NCBI RefSeq assembly: GCF_014641855.1
Contig: NZ_BMII01000006.1
Location: 62,001-126,000, forward strand
From: Shewanella inventionis
Lineage (GTDB): Bacteria > Pseudomonadota > Gammaproteobacteria > Enterobacterales > Shewanellaceae
DNA: 64,000 bases
Direction: 5' to 3'
Part shown: piece by piece, positions 1 to 8,717 of the stretch
Numbering within the stretch: position 1 is the stretch's first letter
How the letters are laid out: each line of letters begins with the position of its first letter
Notes under the pieces: generated by a model
What the model was told of the DNA's origin: nothing
Seen by the model: the letters and a program-made list of their open reading frames with translations, nothing else
Database searches by the model: none
Made by a program: the position numbers and the translations under genes

Positions 1-45
1 GGCCTCATTATCTAGCTTTGATAGGAAGAGTTTAATGTCGTCCAT
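1..45 (-). CDS. Start of an unidentified gene, cut by the window edge
   Basis: Only the first 15 codons are visible, reading leftward from an ATG at 45 (MDDIKLFLSKLDNEA). An AGAGGA ribosome binding site lies 8 bases upstream, which is what makes this a credible start rather than chance. The peptide is too short to assign a family. Its promoter must lie in the 300-base stretch to its right. Confidence 0.5.
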   Translation of the reverse strand, partial: MDDIKLFLSKLDNEA

Positions 46-346
46 TTATTTATCCTCTTGCAGTATCGAAAAACCTAATTTTTTAGAAGGGTAATCGCAT
101 TTGTTGCCGTTGCATGTGTTCATTTAGTCATCAATTTTACGCCATATTTACGCCATAATGTTTACAAACAAAGCCCACTGAAACTGTGTTTTTTATTTAG
201 ATTACCTACACTTTTGCACTGTCTGTGCATATCCGTTGAGTGGTTTTAATTTTTGATTCAGTCATTTACCAGTCGTTTATTGTGGGTCTAAATATCTTGT
301 GCTGGCATAGTCGATATAACGCTTTTTGGATATTGTTTTATTAATG
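46..346. other. Intergenic region with an 11-bp tandem repeat
   Basis: AT-rich spacer between the truncated leftward gene and the end of the LysR gene. It holds two perfect back-to-back copies of TTTACGCCATA at 136-146 and 147-157, about 90 bases upstream of the truncated gene. I see no other gene or RNA here. Confidence 0.5.
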
Positions 347-1237
347 CTATTTTTTAGCTAGTCGTTTGGCCTCAGCAATAAGGCAGGCTCTTAACGGATT
401 ATCACCCGTATCTTGACGCCATATAAACGACAAATGACGATTTAAATTAAGCTCTGGTGTGTTGAGCACCACCAACTCACCTTTAAATACGTCTTTTTCA
501 ATATCTAAATAGGGCAGGCAGCTTAAATAGACTCCATTTTTAACAAGTGCTTTTAATAAACCGACTTGTTCATATTCTTTCCACACGTTGAGTTTATCAA
601 TCAATCCGTGAATTGCTGCATCAAAAATGCGTCGTGTACCCGCACCAGGTTCTCTTAATACCCATTTAGCGAGCTCTAGCTGAGACAGGCTGGTTTTAGG
701 GTGCTGAGCGAAGGGATGGTGGGGGGCTGCAACAACGACAAGGTGGTCATCTATCCACGGTTCTTGATGAAGTCGACTGTCATCAATACGTCCTTCAATA
801 ATGCCTAAGTCAAATTGGTAATCTAGTACTTCTTTGGCAACATGATCACTGTTTTCTACCGCGAGCTCTATCCTGAGTTCAGGAAAGTCATTATCAATGT
901 TACTGATAAGTTGAGGGAGTAGGTGTTCTGCTGCAGTTTGGCTGGAGCATAGCTTAACGGTGCCGCTGATAATATGTTGGTCATGTAGGCCGAGGGTTAT
1001 TTGTTGGGCATCTTGGAGCAACTTTTGAGCTCTTGGGCGTAACCATTGCCCCCAGTGACTCAAAATTAATCGATTTCCTTGACGTATAAATAACGGACGT
1101 CCCAGTAAATGCTCAAGTTGACTTAATGACATACTCACAGCAGATTGGCTCATCGATAATTTTTTGGCCGCCGCACTAACACTTTCTAGGCTGGCCACTG
1201 CGTCAAAAACAGCGATTTGTTTTAATGTGAAATGCAT
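347..1237 (-). CDS. LysR-family transcriptional regulator
   Basis: A 296-residue protein of normal LysR length. The N-terminus holds the winged helix-turn-helix (about residues 3-60, recognition region SMSQSAVSMSLSQLE), followed by the periplasmic-binding-like effector domain from about residue 90. LysR proteins bind DNA as tetramers and usually regulate a neighbouring gene when a small effector binds. The gene is transcribed in the same direction as the receptor to its right and is separated from it by a terminator, so the usual divergent target is absent. Upstream of its own start is a CTATAC-G-GTATAG palindrome that could be an autoregulatory site. The effector is unknown. Confidence 0.9.
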   Translation of the reverse strand: MHFTLKQIAVFDAVASLESVSAAAKKLSMSQSAVSMSLSQLEHLLGRPLFIRQGNRLILSHWGQWLRPRAQKLLQDAQQITLGLHDQHIISGTVKLCSSQTAAEHLLPQLISNIDNDFPELRIELAVENSDHVAKEVLDYQFDLGIIEGRIDDSRLHQEPWIDDHLVVVAAPHHPFAQHPKTSLSQLELAKWVLREPGAGTRRIFDAAIHGLIDKLNVWKEYEQVGLLKALVKNGVYLSCLPYLDIEKDVFKGELVVLNTPELNLNRHLSFIWRQDTGDNPLRACLIAEAKRLAKK

Positions 1238-1287
1238 ACATTACCTATTGATAGTAAAGCCAATGAGCCAATAGTCGGTCATTTTGG

Positions 1288-1300
1288 CTATACGGTATAG
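1288..1300. promoter_or_regulatory. Candidate LysR-type operator
   Basis: A perfect 13-base inverted repeat (CTATAC, G, GTATAG) lies 51-63 bases upstream of the LysR start. LysR regulators commonly bind T-N11-A dyads near this distance and repress their own gene. The assignment rests on position and symmetry only. Confidence 0.3.
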
Positions 1301-1373
1301 TCATCAATGTGAGTTTTGTGGCGAGATTAGCAGTAATCCAAGAAACAGGCGGGCTTTACCCCCATACATACAA

Positions 1374-1402
1374 ATAAAAAAACGGCATCAAAAGATGCCG
1401 TT
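1374..1402 (-). terminator. Rho-independent terminator of the TonB receptor gene
   Basis: Stem AACGGCATC / GATGCCGTT (1381-1402) with a four-base loop. On the minus strand it is followed by a run of Ts. It lies about 37 bases past the receptor stop codon. Confidence 0.85.
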
Positions 1403-1438
1403 TAAAAGACAGAACTTATAAAAACATCATATCAATGT

Positions 1439-4279
1439 TTAAAATTTATAAGTTGCTGTGGTGTGGAAGAAACGACCTACGTTGTCATACGCTGAGCTTG
1501 CTTCTTCAGTACCTGTAGTACCGTAAGGTAAGTCACGGTTAAATACGTTGTCGATACCAAACTTCAATGTCACGCCAGAGTCAAAGTTATACGCCACAGA
1601 TACATCACTGATGTAGTAGTCGCCATAGGCCATAGCGCTGCTTGGGTTTGCATTGTTATCTAATGTGTAGTTAGTGTACAAGTCTACCGCTTGGATATAA
1701 CGAGTTCTCCAGGCATAGTCCCAGTTATTGATCGCATAACCTACACTTAAGTTAGCCTGCCACTTTGCATAACCAGCCGTACCAGCAAGCTCTTCATAAG
1801 TGTCTGGCTCATCTTGGAATGAATAATCATTACGCTTAAGCAGACGAGTCGCAATCAGGTTAGTTGTTACGTCACCTTCAAAGGCTTCAAAGGTGTAGCG
1901 AATATCAAAGTCGATACCAGATGCTTCAAGTGAAGCGATATTTAACGCAAATTGTCTAATTTGGGTAATTTCGCCAGTGCTTGAATCACGAGTAATCAAA
2001 CTGCAGTATTCGTTGTTAATACCTGATGTAGAGTCTACACAACGGTCAAGAATATCTTGAGCACCTACAGCGCTAATGGCGTTTTCGATTTCGATATCCC
2101 AGTAATCAGTGGTAATAGACAAACCTTCGATAAAGCTTGGTTGATATACCACACCTAAGGTGTAACTTGTTGACTCTTCTTCTTTTAACTCTTCATTACC
2201 GCCACTTAATCCTTCAAGTGTTTTGTCATCATAATCTGAGTCAAAGCTGCTTGAAACGCCTAATGCGGCACAGTTTGCTTCGCGAACAGAGGCATCACTT
2301 AAGTCATTTAGGTTTGATGTGCGGCAAGGGTCATCAACACTAAAGAACGTTTGACTCGCAGCGCCATAAAGCTCACTGATGTTAGGTGCACGGATTGCTT
2401 CAGAGTACGTAGTACGAACACGAACTTCGTCGTCGACTTCCCAGCTTAAGCCTGTTTTCCAGGTAGTGGCATTGCCAATGGTGCTGTAATCAGCAAAACG
2501 AACAGCTAAATCAAGATCTAACTGACGAACCATAGGTAAGTCAGCTAATAACGGCACTGTCATTTCGGCAAAGACTTCGCTGACGTCAAATTCGCCCTTG
2601 TCTTCACCCAATACGTTGAAGAAAGTTCCTTCAGCATTATCAGGTTCAAAGATTTCACTTTGTTCTTTACGGTATTCAACACCGGTAGAGAACCCAACAT
2701 AACCCGCTGGCATTTCAAACAAACCAGAGTTTGTCATAGTGCCACCTAATACGGTCTGCTTAATCACCGAGGTACCGATAGAGGTGGTATTAATATAATC
2801 AATGGCTTCTTGGCTAGGAGCACCAAACCCAAAAATATCAACAGCCACACAGCCAGCAGCTCTTGCTGTTTCATCGCGACATACGGCTTCGCCATCAACT
2901 AAAATTGAATCAAGCGCATTGGCGTAATTGCTATAGACTAAGTTGTTTTTGTTAATACGCTCAAGATCAGTTTGGCCATAAACAGCGTAAACATCGTAAT
3001 CCCAATCTTCTAAAACAACACCTTCCATACCTAAAACGTAGCGTTGGGTTTCACGGGTATCATCTTCGATACGTACACCTAAATCCGTCATAAAGCGACG
3101 AACGTTGATCGTGTCTACGTCATTAGCTTGCATTAAGCTCGCAAGTTCTGGGCTAACAAAGGCATTATCTATGCTGACATTGTTAACTGAACTACCAAAG
3201 AAAAATGCAGGTTGTCCTTCGTCAGTTGACTGACTATTAACGTATTTGCTTTCAAAATAAACGTTGTGATCATCGTTTAGTTGGTAGTTTGTTTTGAAGT
3301 TAATATTGTAACGTTCAAATTCAGGCTGCAAGGTAACAAACTGATTTAAGTTAGTGAAGTCACAATCGGCACAACGAATACCATCAACGTTTTCGCCCAA
3401 GTACACATCTTTCATTGAACCGTCAGCGTTAAAGGTTTTCCAACCATCTAAATAAAACGTGCCGGCATTACTGATGCTGTAATGACCTGCATTTGGCGTT
3501 AAAATTTTATCAGGATCAGCTGGGTCGTTATTATCTACGGTGCGGCTTGAGTTGGTTAAACTGGCAAACGATGTTGCAGTTTGCTCGCGGTCATAAGCGG
3601 CTAATTCATCTTGTGCACTGTACTCAACGGCAAAAGCAATATTACCATCGCCTTGCGCAAAATCGGTACCGTAAGAAAGAGAGAAACGATCTTTATTAAA
3701 ATCGCTGTCATCAGCCCAGCCTTTTGTGGCAGAAACATCTAAACCGTTAACATTTTTCTTTAAAATAAAGTTAACCACGCCTGTTACCGCATCAGCACCA
3801 TAAATTGCAGATGCGCCACCGGTGATCACTTCTACTTTATCAATCCACACACTTGGGATGGTATTGACGTCAACAGATGAAGTACCCGCAGAGCTTGATA
3901 CATGGCGCTTACCATTAACTAGCACTAGGGTTCTAGCAGTACCCATGCTTCTTAAATCAAGTAAGTTAAGTCCAGAAGTACCAATAAAACGACCAGAGTT
4001 TGCCAATGAGTAGGTGTTGCCTAGTGCAGGTAATTGGTTTAGCGCTTCACCAATGTTAGTTACACCTGTTGATAACAATTCGTCACCGGTAATAACAGTT
4101 ACAGGTGTTGGCGCGATTGCACCTTCACGAATAATGCGTGAGCCCGTAACAGAAATACGTTCAACATTTGATGCGTCTGTTTCTTCTGCAACAGCATAGA
4201 TTGATGTGGTGGCAGACAAGGCTACACCACTGATTAACGCAATGCGAACCGCACTGGCTAATTTTGAATTAACTTGCAT
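1439..4279 (-). CDS. TonB-dependent outer-membrane receptor
   Basis: A 946-residue outer-membrane receptor. It starts with a signal peptide (about residues 1-32, ending near SIYAVAEE), then a plug domain (about 45-170, with the EVITGGASAIYGADAVTGVVNF segment) and a long beta-barrel ending in phenylalanine (TATYKF), the usual barrel assembly signal. Such receptors import ligands using TonB energy. This type, with a VTGSRI start, is abundant in Shewanella and Alteromonadales and often handles carbohydrates or peptides rather than siderophores. No Fur box is visible upstream, which fits a non-iron ligand. A good ribosome site (GGGAGTGATAA) precedes the ATG. The substrate cannot be read from the sequence. 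Confidence 0.92.
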   Translation of the reverse strand: MQVNSKLASAVRIALISGVALSATTSIYAVAEETDASNVERISVTGSRIIREGAIAPTPVTVITGDELLSTGVTNIGEALNQLPALGNTYSLANSGRFIGTSGLNLLDLRSMGTARTLVLVNGKRHVSSSAGTSSVDVNTIPSVWIDKVEVITGGASAIYGADAVTGVVNFILKKNVNGLDVSATKGWADDSDFNKDRFSLSYGTDFAQGDGNIAFAVEYSAQDELAAYDREQTATSFASLTNSSRTVDNNDPADPDKILTPNAGHYSISNAGTFYLDGWKTFNADGSMKDVYLGENVDGIRCADCDFTNLNQFVTLQPEFERYNINFKTNYQLNDDHNVYFESKYVNSQSTDEGQPAFFFGSSVNNVSIDNAFVSPELASLMQANDVDTINVRRFMTDLGVRIEDDTRETQRYVLGMEGVVLEDWDYDVYAVYGQTDLERINKNNLVYSNYANALDSILVDGEAVCRDETARAAGCVAVDIFGFGAPSQEAIDYINTTSIGTSVIKQTVLGGTMTNSGLFEMPAGYVGFSTGVEYRKEQSEIFEPDNAEGTFFNVLGEDKGEFDVSEVFAEMTVPLLADLPMVRQLDLDLAVRFADYSTIGNATTWKTGLSWEVDDEVRVRTTYSEAIRAPNISELYGAASQTFFSVDDPCRTSNLNDLSDASVREANCAALGVSSSFDSDYDDKTLEGLSGGNEELKEEESTSYTLGVVYQPSFIEGLSITTDYWDIEIENAISAVGAQDILDRCVDSTSGINNEYCSLITRDSSTGEITQIRQFALNIASLEASGIDFDIRYTFEAFEGDVTTNLIATRLLKRNDYSFQDEPDTYEELAGTAGYAKWQANLSVGYAINNWDYAWRTRYIQAVDLYTNYTLDNNANPSSAMAYGDYYISDVSVAYNFDSGVTLKFGIDNVFNRDLPYGTTGTEEASSAYDNVGRFFHTTATYKF

Positions 4280-4896
4280 TTATCACTCCCAGAAATGTTT
4301 TTTATTATGGTGTAATTGTTGTCAATATATTGCTGAGCAAGTTGACATAACATTACACGTACATGGATATAACCATTAACGAAATAAAAAACAACACTGT
4401 AAAGTTTAATCGTTTCCAGTTAAGAGTTAACTTATGTCGTTATTTTTAAATACAAAAAATCAACAAGTGGGCGACTTAAATACAAATTTGTAAATTATTG
4501 CATTTACAAAAGTTGATATTGTTATCGAGGTGTTGGTAAATAATGTTAATAATAAATTCGCAGACGGTTTTTTAATCTAATATTGTTGATGATATGTAAT
4601 TTAAATTTATTTAAAAAATAAGATGAATTTATTTAATAATGGGATATTTAACGATAAACGTGATGATAAATAGCACAATGGCATATTGCATACATTATAT
4701 AAAAATAGGTTAATGCCATTACGCTTGCTGAGAAATTTCAACCAAAAATGTAATCCAGGTGTTGGATATGCAATTTTATTGATTGTTTATGCATCTCAAT
4801 ATATAAAAAAGCCAGCAATTTTTTGCTGGCTTTTTAGTGATACCGATAAGGTGTTTGAGCTAAACCCAAACAATTGTACGCTGGTATGTGGTGTAT
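4280..4896. other. 617-base AT-rich intergenic region
   Basis: This stretch must hold the leftward promoter of the TonB receptor and the terminator of cysK (4806-4836). It is strongly AT-rich between 4380 and 4700. An open frame running rightward from 4686 into cysK on the opposite strand has no ribosome site and no recognisable protein features, so I do not count it as a gene. Confidence 0.5.
4806..4836. terminator. Terminator downstream of cysK
   Basis: GCCAGCAA / TTGCTGGC hairpin at 4811-4830, flanked by As on the left and Ts on the right, so it can work in both directions. It lies about 60 bases past the cysK stop. Confidence 0.85.
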
Positions 4897-5862
4897 TTAC
4901 TGTACGTTTTCGCTATCGCCAAATTCACCAGCAAATAATACTGATGATAAATAACGCTCTGCAGCCGACGGTAGAACAACCACAATGGTCTTGTCTGCAA
5001 ATTCTGGTAACGCAGCAATACGGTTTGCTGCAACAACAGCAGCGCCTGAAGAAATACCCACTAAGATACCTTCTTCTTTCATTAAGCGGCGTGCCATTTC
5101 AATAGACTCTTCGTTAGTGACTGCTTCAACACGGTCAATAATCGATAAGTCTAGGTTGCCCGGAATAAAACCAGCACCAATACCCTGAATTTTATGAGGG
5201 CCTGGTTGGATCGGTTGTCCTGCTAATGCTTGTGCAATAACCGGTGAGTCAGCGGGTTCAACAGCGACTGAAGTAATGGTTTTACCTTGTGCTTTAAGGT
5301 AACGGCTTACACCTGTTAATGTGCCACCTGTACCTACACCTGCAACAAATACGTCAACAGCACCATCGGTGTCATTCCAGATTTCAGGGCCGGTGGTTTT
5401 TTCATGTATCTCTGGGTTAGCAGGGTTACTAAATTGTCCAAGTACTAAATATTTTTCTGGCGCTGATTGGCGAATTTCTTCAGCTTTATCAATCGCGCCT
5501 TTCATGCCCTTAGCGCCTTCTGTTAACACTAAGTTTGCACCTAGGGCTTTGAGTAACTTACGGCGCTCAAGGCTCATCGTGTTAGGCATGGTTAATGTTA
5601 ATTTGTAACCGCGAGCAGCAGCAACATAAGCAAGTGCAATACCTGTGTTACCTGAAGTCGGTTCTATTAATTCGATGTCTTTGGTTAGCAAACCTTTTTT
5701 CTCTGCATCCCAAATCATGTTAGCGCCAATACGACACTTAACACTGAAGCTTGGATTACGTGCTTCTACCTTTGCTAACACCTTGCCATTACTGACACGG
5801 TTTAAACGAACTAACGGGGTATTACCTAAAGTGTATGAATTATCTTCGAAAATTTTGCTCAT
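4897..5862 (-). CDS. cysK: Cysteine synthase A (O-acetylserine sulfhydrylase)
   Basis: CysK makes cysteine from O-acetylserine and sulfide in the cytoplasm using pyridoxal phosphate. The 321-residue protein matches the roughly 323 residues of E. coli CysK. Visible features are the cofactor lysine K42 in [11 protein letters not shown], the substrate loop TSGNTG (69-74), the phosphate-binding [12 protein letters not shown] and the SSGAA segment near the C-terminus. An AGGAG ribosome site precedes the ATG. In this window cysE (55101) supplies its substrate, and CysK and CysE normally form the cysteine synthase complex. It is monocistronic, with its own terminator. Confidence 0.96.
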   Translation of the reverse strand: MSKIFEDNSYTLGNTPLVRLNRVSNGKVLAKVEARNPSFSVKCRIGANMIWDAEKKGLLTKDIELIEPTSGNTGIALAYVAAARGYKLTLTMPNTMSLERRKLLKALGANLVLTEGAKGMKGAIDKAEEIRQSAPEKYLVLGQFSNPANPEIHEKTTGPEIWNDTDGAVDVFVAGVGTGGTLTGVSRYLKAQGKTITSVAVEPADSPVIAQALAGQPIQPGPHKIQGIGAGFIPGNLDLSIIDRVEAVTNEESIEMARRLMKEEGILVGISSGAAVVAANRIAALPEFADKTIVVVLPSAAERYLSSVLFAGEFGDSENVQ

Positions 5863-6249
5863 GGATTATTTGCTCCTATGGTTGCATCAAACAATCATAA
5901 TCAGATAGACAGGATTTAGAAGTGAAAGTTTGTTCTTCTTTATTCTTTTTAGTTATTAGCGTTTATGCTGTTATACTAAATCAGCAGTTATTGCTGGGTT
6001 ATTGGCCTTTTAGGCTAAATAATGCTCAATTGATGGTCTGACCATTATGCAATTTTAATTTAGTATGACGAAAACAAAATATAAAATACTAGAATAGCTG
6101 CAATCAGTTAATTCAGCTCGCGCAAAAGCAATAAGACAGATGCAGAGGGTAGTGATTGTAATGACATCATTATACTTAACTCACATCAGGGGACCGTCTT
6201 GTTGCTAATGAGCATTAACTCTCTTACTCACAAATAATGGTAGAGCAAA
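5863..6249. other. Divergent promoter region, cysK / FabH-like gene
   Basis: 387 bases between two divergent genes. It should contain both promoters. I see no strong operator, RNA or small gene. A CTGCAATCAG-type AT-rich spacer fills most of it. Confidence 0.4.
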
Positions 6250-7371
6250 ATGAATAAAGTTGTGATTTCTGGTAGTGGTTTGTACACACCACCGCATAGT
6301 GTGTCTAATGACGAATTGGTCACTTGCTACAACAGTTATGTTGATCAATATAACCAACAACATGCCGCAGAGATAGAGGCGGGGACGACAGCCGCATTGG
6401 CATACTCTTCAAGTGAGTTTATTGAAAAAGCATCAGGCATTAAAAGCCGCTATGTGATGGTTAAAGACGGTATTTTAGACACCAATATCATGATGCCATT
6501 AATAGCCGATCAACCATCTGAAGCATTATCCATGCAAGCGGAAATGGGCATAGCTGCGGCCAAACAAGCCTTAGAACAGGCAAATGTTAACCCGGAAGAT
6601 ATCGATTTAGTGATTGTTGCCTGTGCTTATACCCAACGAGCCTATCCAGCCATTGCCATTGAAATTCAACAAGCCATGGGCACGAAAGGTTTTGCCTATG
6701 ACATGCTAGTGGCATGTTCATCAGCCACCTTTGCAATTGTGAATGCGGTTAATGCAATACGCGGAGGTACAGCAAGTCGTGTGTTAGTGATTAACCCTGA
6801 GTTGACCTCACCACAAATTAACTTTCGCGATCGTGACAGTCATTTTATTTTTGGTGACGTAGCCACTGCTGTGGTGGTTGAGCGTGCTGATCTAGCAACA
6901 TCGACGAATGCCTTTAGTGTGTTATCGACTCGTTGTGTAACCGATTACTCAAGCAATATTCGCAGTAACTTTGGTTTTGTTAATCGTTGCGATCCAGCAA
7001 ATATCAACAGTGCTGATAAGCTGTTTCATCAACAAGGTCGTAAGGTGTTTAAAGAGTTACTGCCGATGATTTATCAACACCTTGATGCTCAGTTTGTTGA
7101 CGAGCAAATAAAACCTGAAGAGTTTAAGCGTTTATGGTTACACCAAGCTAACATTAATATGAATTTGTTTGTTGTGAAAAAACTGCTTGGTGATAATGTT
7201 GAACCAACACAAGCACCTATCGTTTTGGATGAATATGCCAATACGGCTTCTGCTGGCTCTGTGATTGCTTTTCACAAATATAACCAGGACTTTAAAACCG
7301 GCGATTTAGGCTTGTTGTGTTCATTTGGTGCTGGGTATTCGATTGGCAGTATTGTATTAGAGAAGTGTTAA
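6250..7371 (+). CDS. Beta-ketoacyl-ACP synthase III-like enzyme
   Basis: A thiolase-fold condensing enzyme of the FabH group, which joins an acyl-CoA starter to malonyl-ACP. The catalytic triad is visible: C156 in LVACSSATFA, H298 in LHQANINMN and N331 in EYANTASAG. At 373 residues it is about 55 longer than E. coli FabH (317). The extra length is in the N-terminal half, between residues 25 and 95, where an acyl-binding cap would sit. It stands alone rather than in the plsX-fabH-fabD cluster, so it is probably a second, specialised FabH with an unusual starter unit. The start has little Shine-Dalgarno support beyond GGTAGAGCAAA. Confidence 0.85.
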   Translation: MNKVVISGSGLYTPPHSVSNDELVTCYNSYVDQYNQQHAAEIEAGTTAALAYSSSEFIEKASGIKSRYVMVKDGILDTNIMMPLIADQPSEALSMQAEMGIAAAKQALEQANVNPEDIDLVIVACAYTQRAYPAIAIEIQQAMGTKGFAYDMLVACSSATFAIVNAVNAIRGGTASRVLVINPELTSPQINFRDRDSHFIFGDVATAVVVERADLATSTNAFSVLSTRCVTDYSSNIRSNFGFVNRCDPANINSADKLFHQQGRKVFKELLPMIYQHLDAQFVDEQIKPEEFKRLWLHQANINMNLFVVKKLLGDNVEPTQAPIVLDEYANTASAGSVIAFHKYNQDFKTGDLGLLCSFGAGYSIGSIVLEKC

Positions 7372-7403
7372 TTTATTTAATAATCAGATAAAAGGGCAAT
7401 GTA

Positions 7404-8636
7404 TTGAGAATATTGATTGTTGAAGACAGTGAAACGATATCTAAAATCTTAAAACATTTAATTGTGCAAGATCTTGGTTATCATGTTGATATTGCACCAG
7501 ATATGGCCAGTGCACTCACGTTGTTGGAGCAGCATCAGTATTTTGTTGTCGTTGCCGATTTGAACCTACCAGATGCATCTAATGGCGACATTGTGCGTCT
7601 GGTGTTATCTGCTTATAAAACACCGTGTATTGTGTTAACCAGCAACCTCGATGCTGATCAGCGGCGTGAAATTTTAAAATTAGGTATTGTTGACTACATA
7701 CCAAAAGACAACCGTTACAGTTATCAGTATGTGGTAAAACTTATAGATAGGTTATATCGCAATCAACAGGTAAAAGTGCTGGTAGTGGATGATTCTGTTG
7801 TTAGCCGTAAGTTTGTGCGTATGTTGCTTGAGCATCACCTTTTTCAAGTAATAGAAGCTAATGACGGTGAAGCAGCGCTTGCCATACTAGAGCAAGAGGA
7901 TGATATTCAACTGCTGATCACCGATTACAACATGCCTATCATTGACGGTGTTGAGTTGATCCTGCGTGTACGTGAAAAATATAACCGTGAAGATATCGCG
8001 ATTATAGGTTTGTCTAATGACAATGACGAAAGTTTATCGGCAAAGTTTATTAAAAATGGTGCAAATGACTTTTTACAAAAGCCATTTGTTCATGAAGAGT
8101 TTCATTGTCGGGTGCTCAATACGTTAGATTCGCTCGATATGATGCGAAATTTATGGAGCAAGGCAAACCGTGACTATTTAACTAAAATTTATACTCGGCT
8201 GTATTTTTTTTCCGAACACAACAGCAAAGATTCTGAAAACGCTTTACTGTCGGTGGCATTATTAGACTTAGATTATTTCAAAAAAATTAACGATACCCAT
8301 GGCCATGATGTTGGCGATCAGGTGTTAATTGAGTTTGCTCAGCGTCTAGACAATGCATTTGGATCTAATTTTACGGTTGCCCGGTTTGGCGGTGAGGAGT
8401 TTGTGGTGGCATTTAAAGGATTAGATGACATTAAAACGACTACCTTAATGGATAAGTTTAGAGAACAATGCGAAGCTAATCCTATGCAAACCACCGCGGG
8501 TGATTTAGTGGTTACGTTTAGTTGTGGTGTTGCAACGAGAAATAATGAAACACTGGATCAAACATTACAACGTGCCGATGAACTCTTGTATCAAGCAAAA
8601 ACGGCGGGGCGTAATCAAGTGATTAGGGCCTGTTGA
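7404..8636 (+). CDS. Diguanylate cyclase with two receiver domains
   Basis: A 410-residue response regulator: receiver 1 (about 1-118, acceptor D52), receiver 2 (about 123-240, D174 in ITDYNMP) and a GGDEF domain (about 250-410) with GGEEF at 329-333. GGDEF proteins make cyclic di-GMP from two GTPs. The RxxD inhibitory site expected five residues before GGEEF is absent (GSNF there), so product inhibition at that site is unlikely. It starts with TTG; AAAGGG lies seven bases upstream and supports this start. It follows the FabH-like gene by 32 bases and may be co-transcribed. No sensor kinase is adjacent. Confidence 0.9.
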   Translation: MRILIVEDSETISKILKHLIVQDLGYHVDIAPDMASALTLLEQHQYFVVVADLNLPDASNGDIVRLVLSAYKTPCIVLTSNLDADQRREILKLGIVDYIPKDNRYSYQYVVKLIDRLYRNQQVKVLVVDDSVVSRKFVRMLLEHHLFQVIEANDGEAALAILEQEDDIQLLITDYNMPIIDGVELILRVREKYNREDIAIIGLSNDNDESLSAKFIKNGANDFLQKPFVHEEFHCRVLNTLDSLDMMRNLWSKANRDYLTKIYTRLYFFSEHNSKDSENALLSVALLDLDYFKKINDTHGHDVGDQVLIEFAQRLDNAFGSNFTVARFGGEEFVVAFKGLDDIKTTTLMDKFREQCEANPMQTTAGDLVVTFSCGVATRNNETLDQTLQRADELLYQAKTAGRNQVIRAC

Positions 8637-8654
8637 TACCAAAAGTTATCCCAA

Positions 8655-8697
8655 AACAATAATGCCGTTGATGTAGTTCATCAACGGCATTATTGTT
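8655..8697. terminator. Bidirectional terminator between convergent genes
   Basis: A perfect 19-base-pair stem with a five-base loop (core arms 8657-8673 and 8679-8695). It sits between the rightward cyclase gene and the leftward DUF5916-type gene and can serve both. Confidence 0.8.
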
Positions 8698-8717
8698 ATT
8701 TGGACGGGAAAATTTTG

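Noticed and set aside
4686..5105. Rightward open frame of 139 codons overlapping the cysK end
   Set aside because: No ribosome site, opposite strand to cysK, and the peptide has no protein-like pattern.
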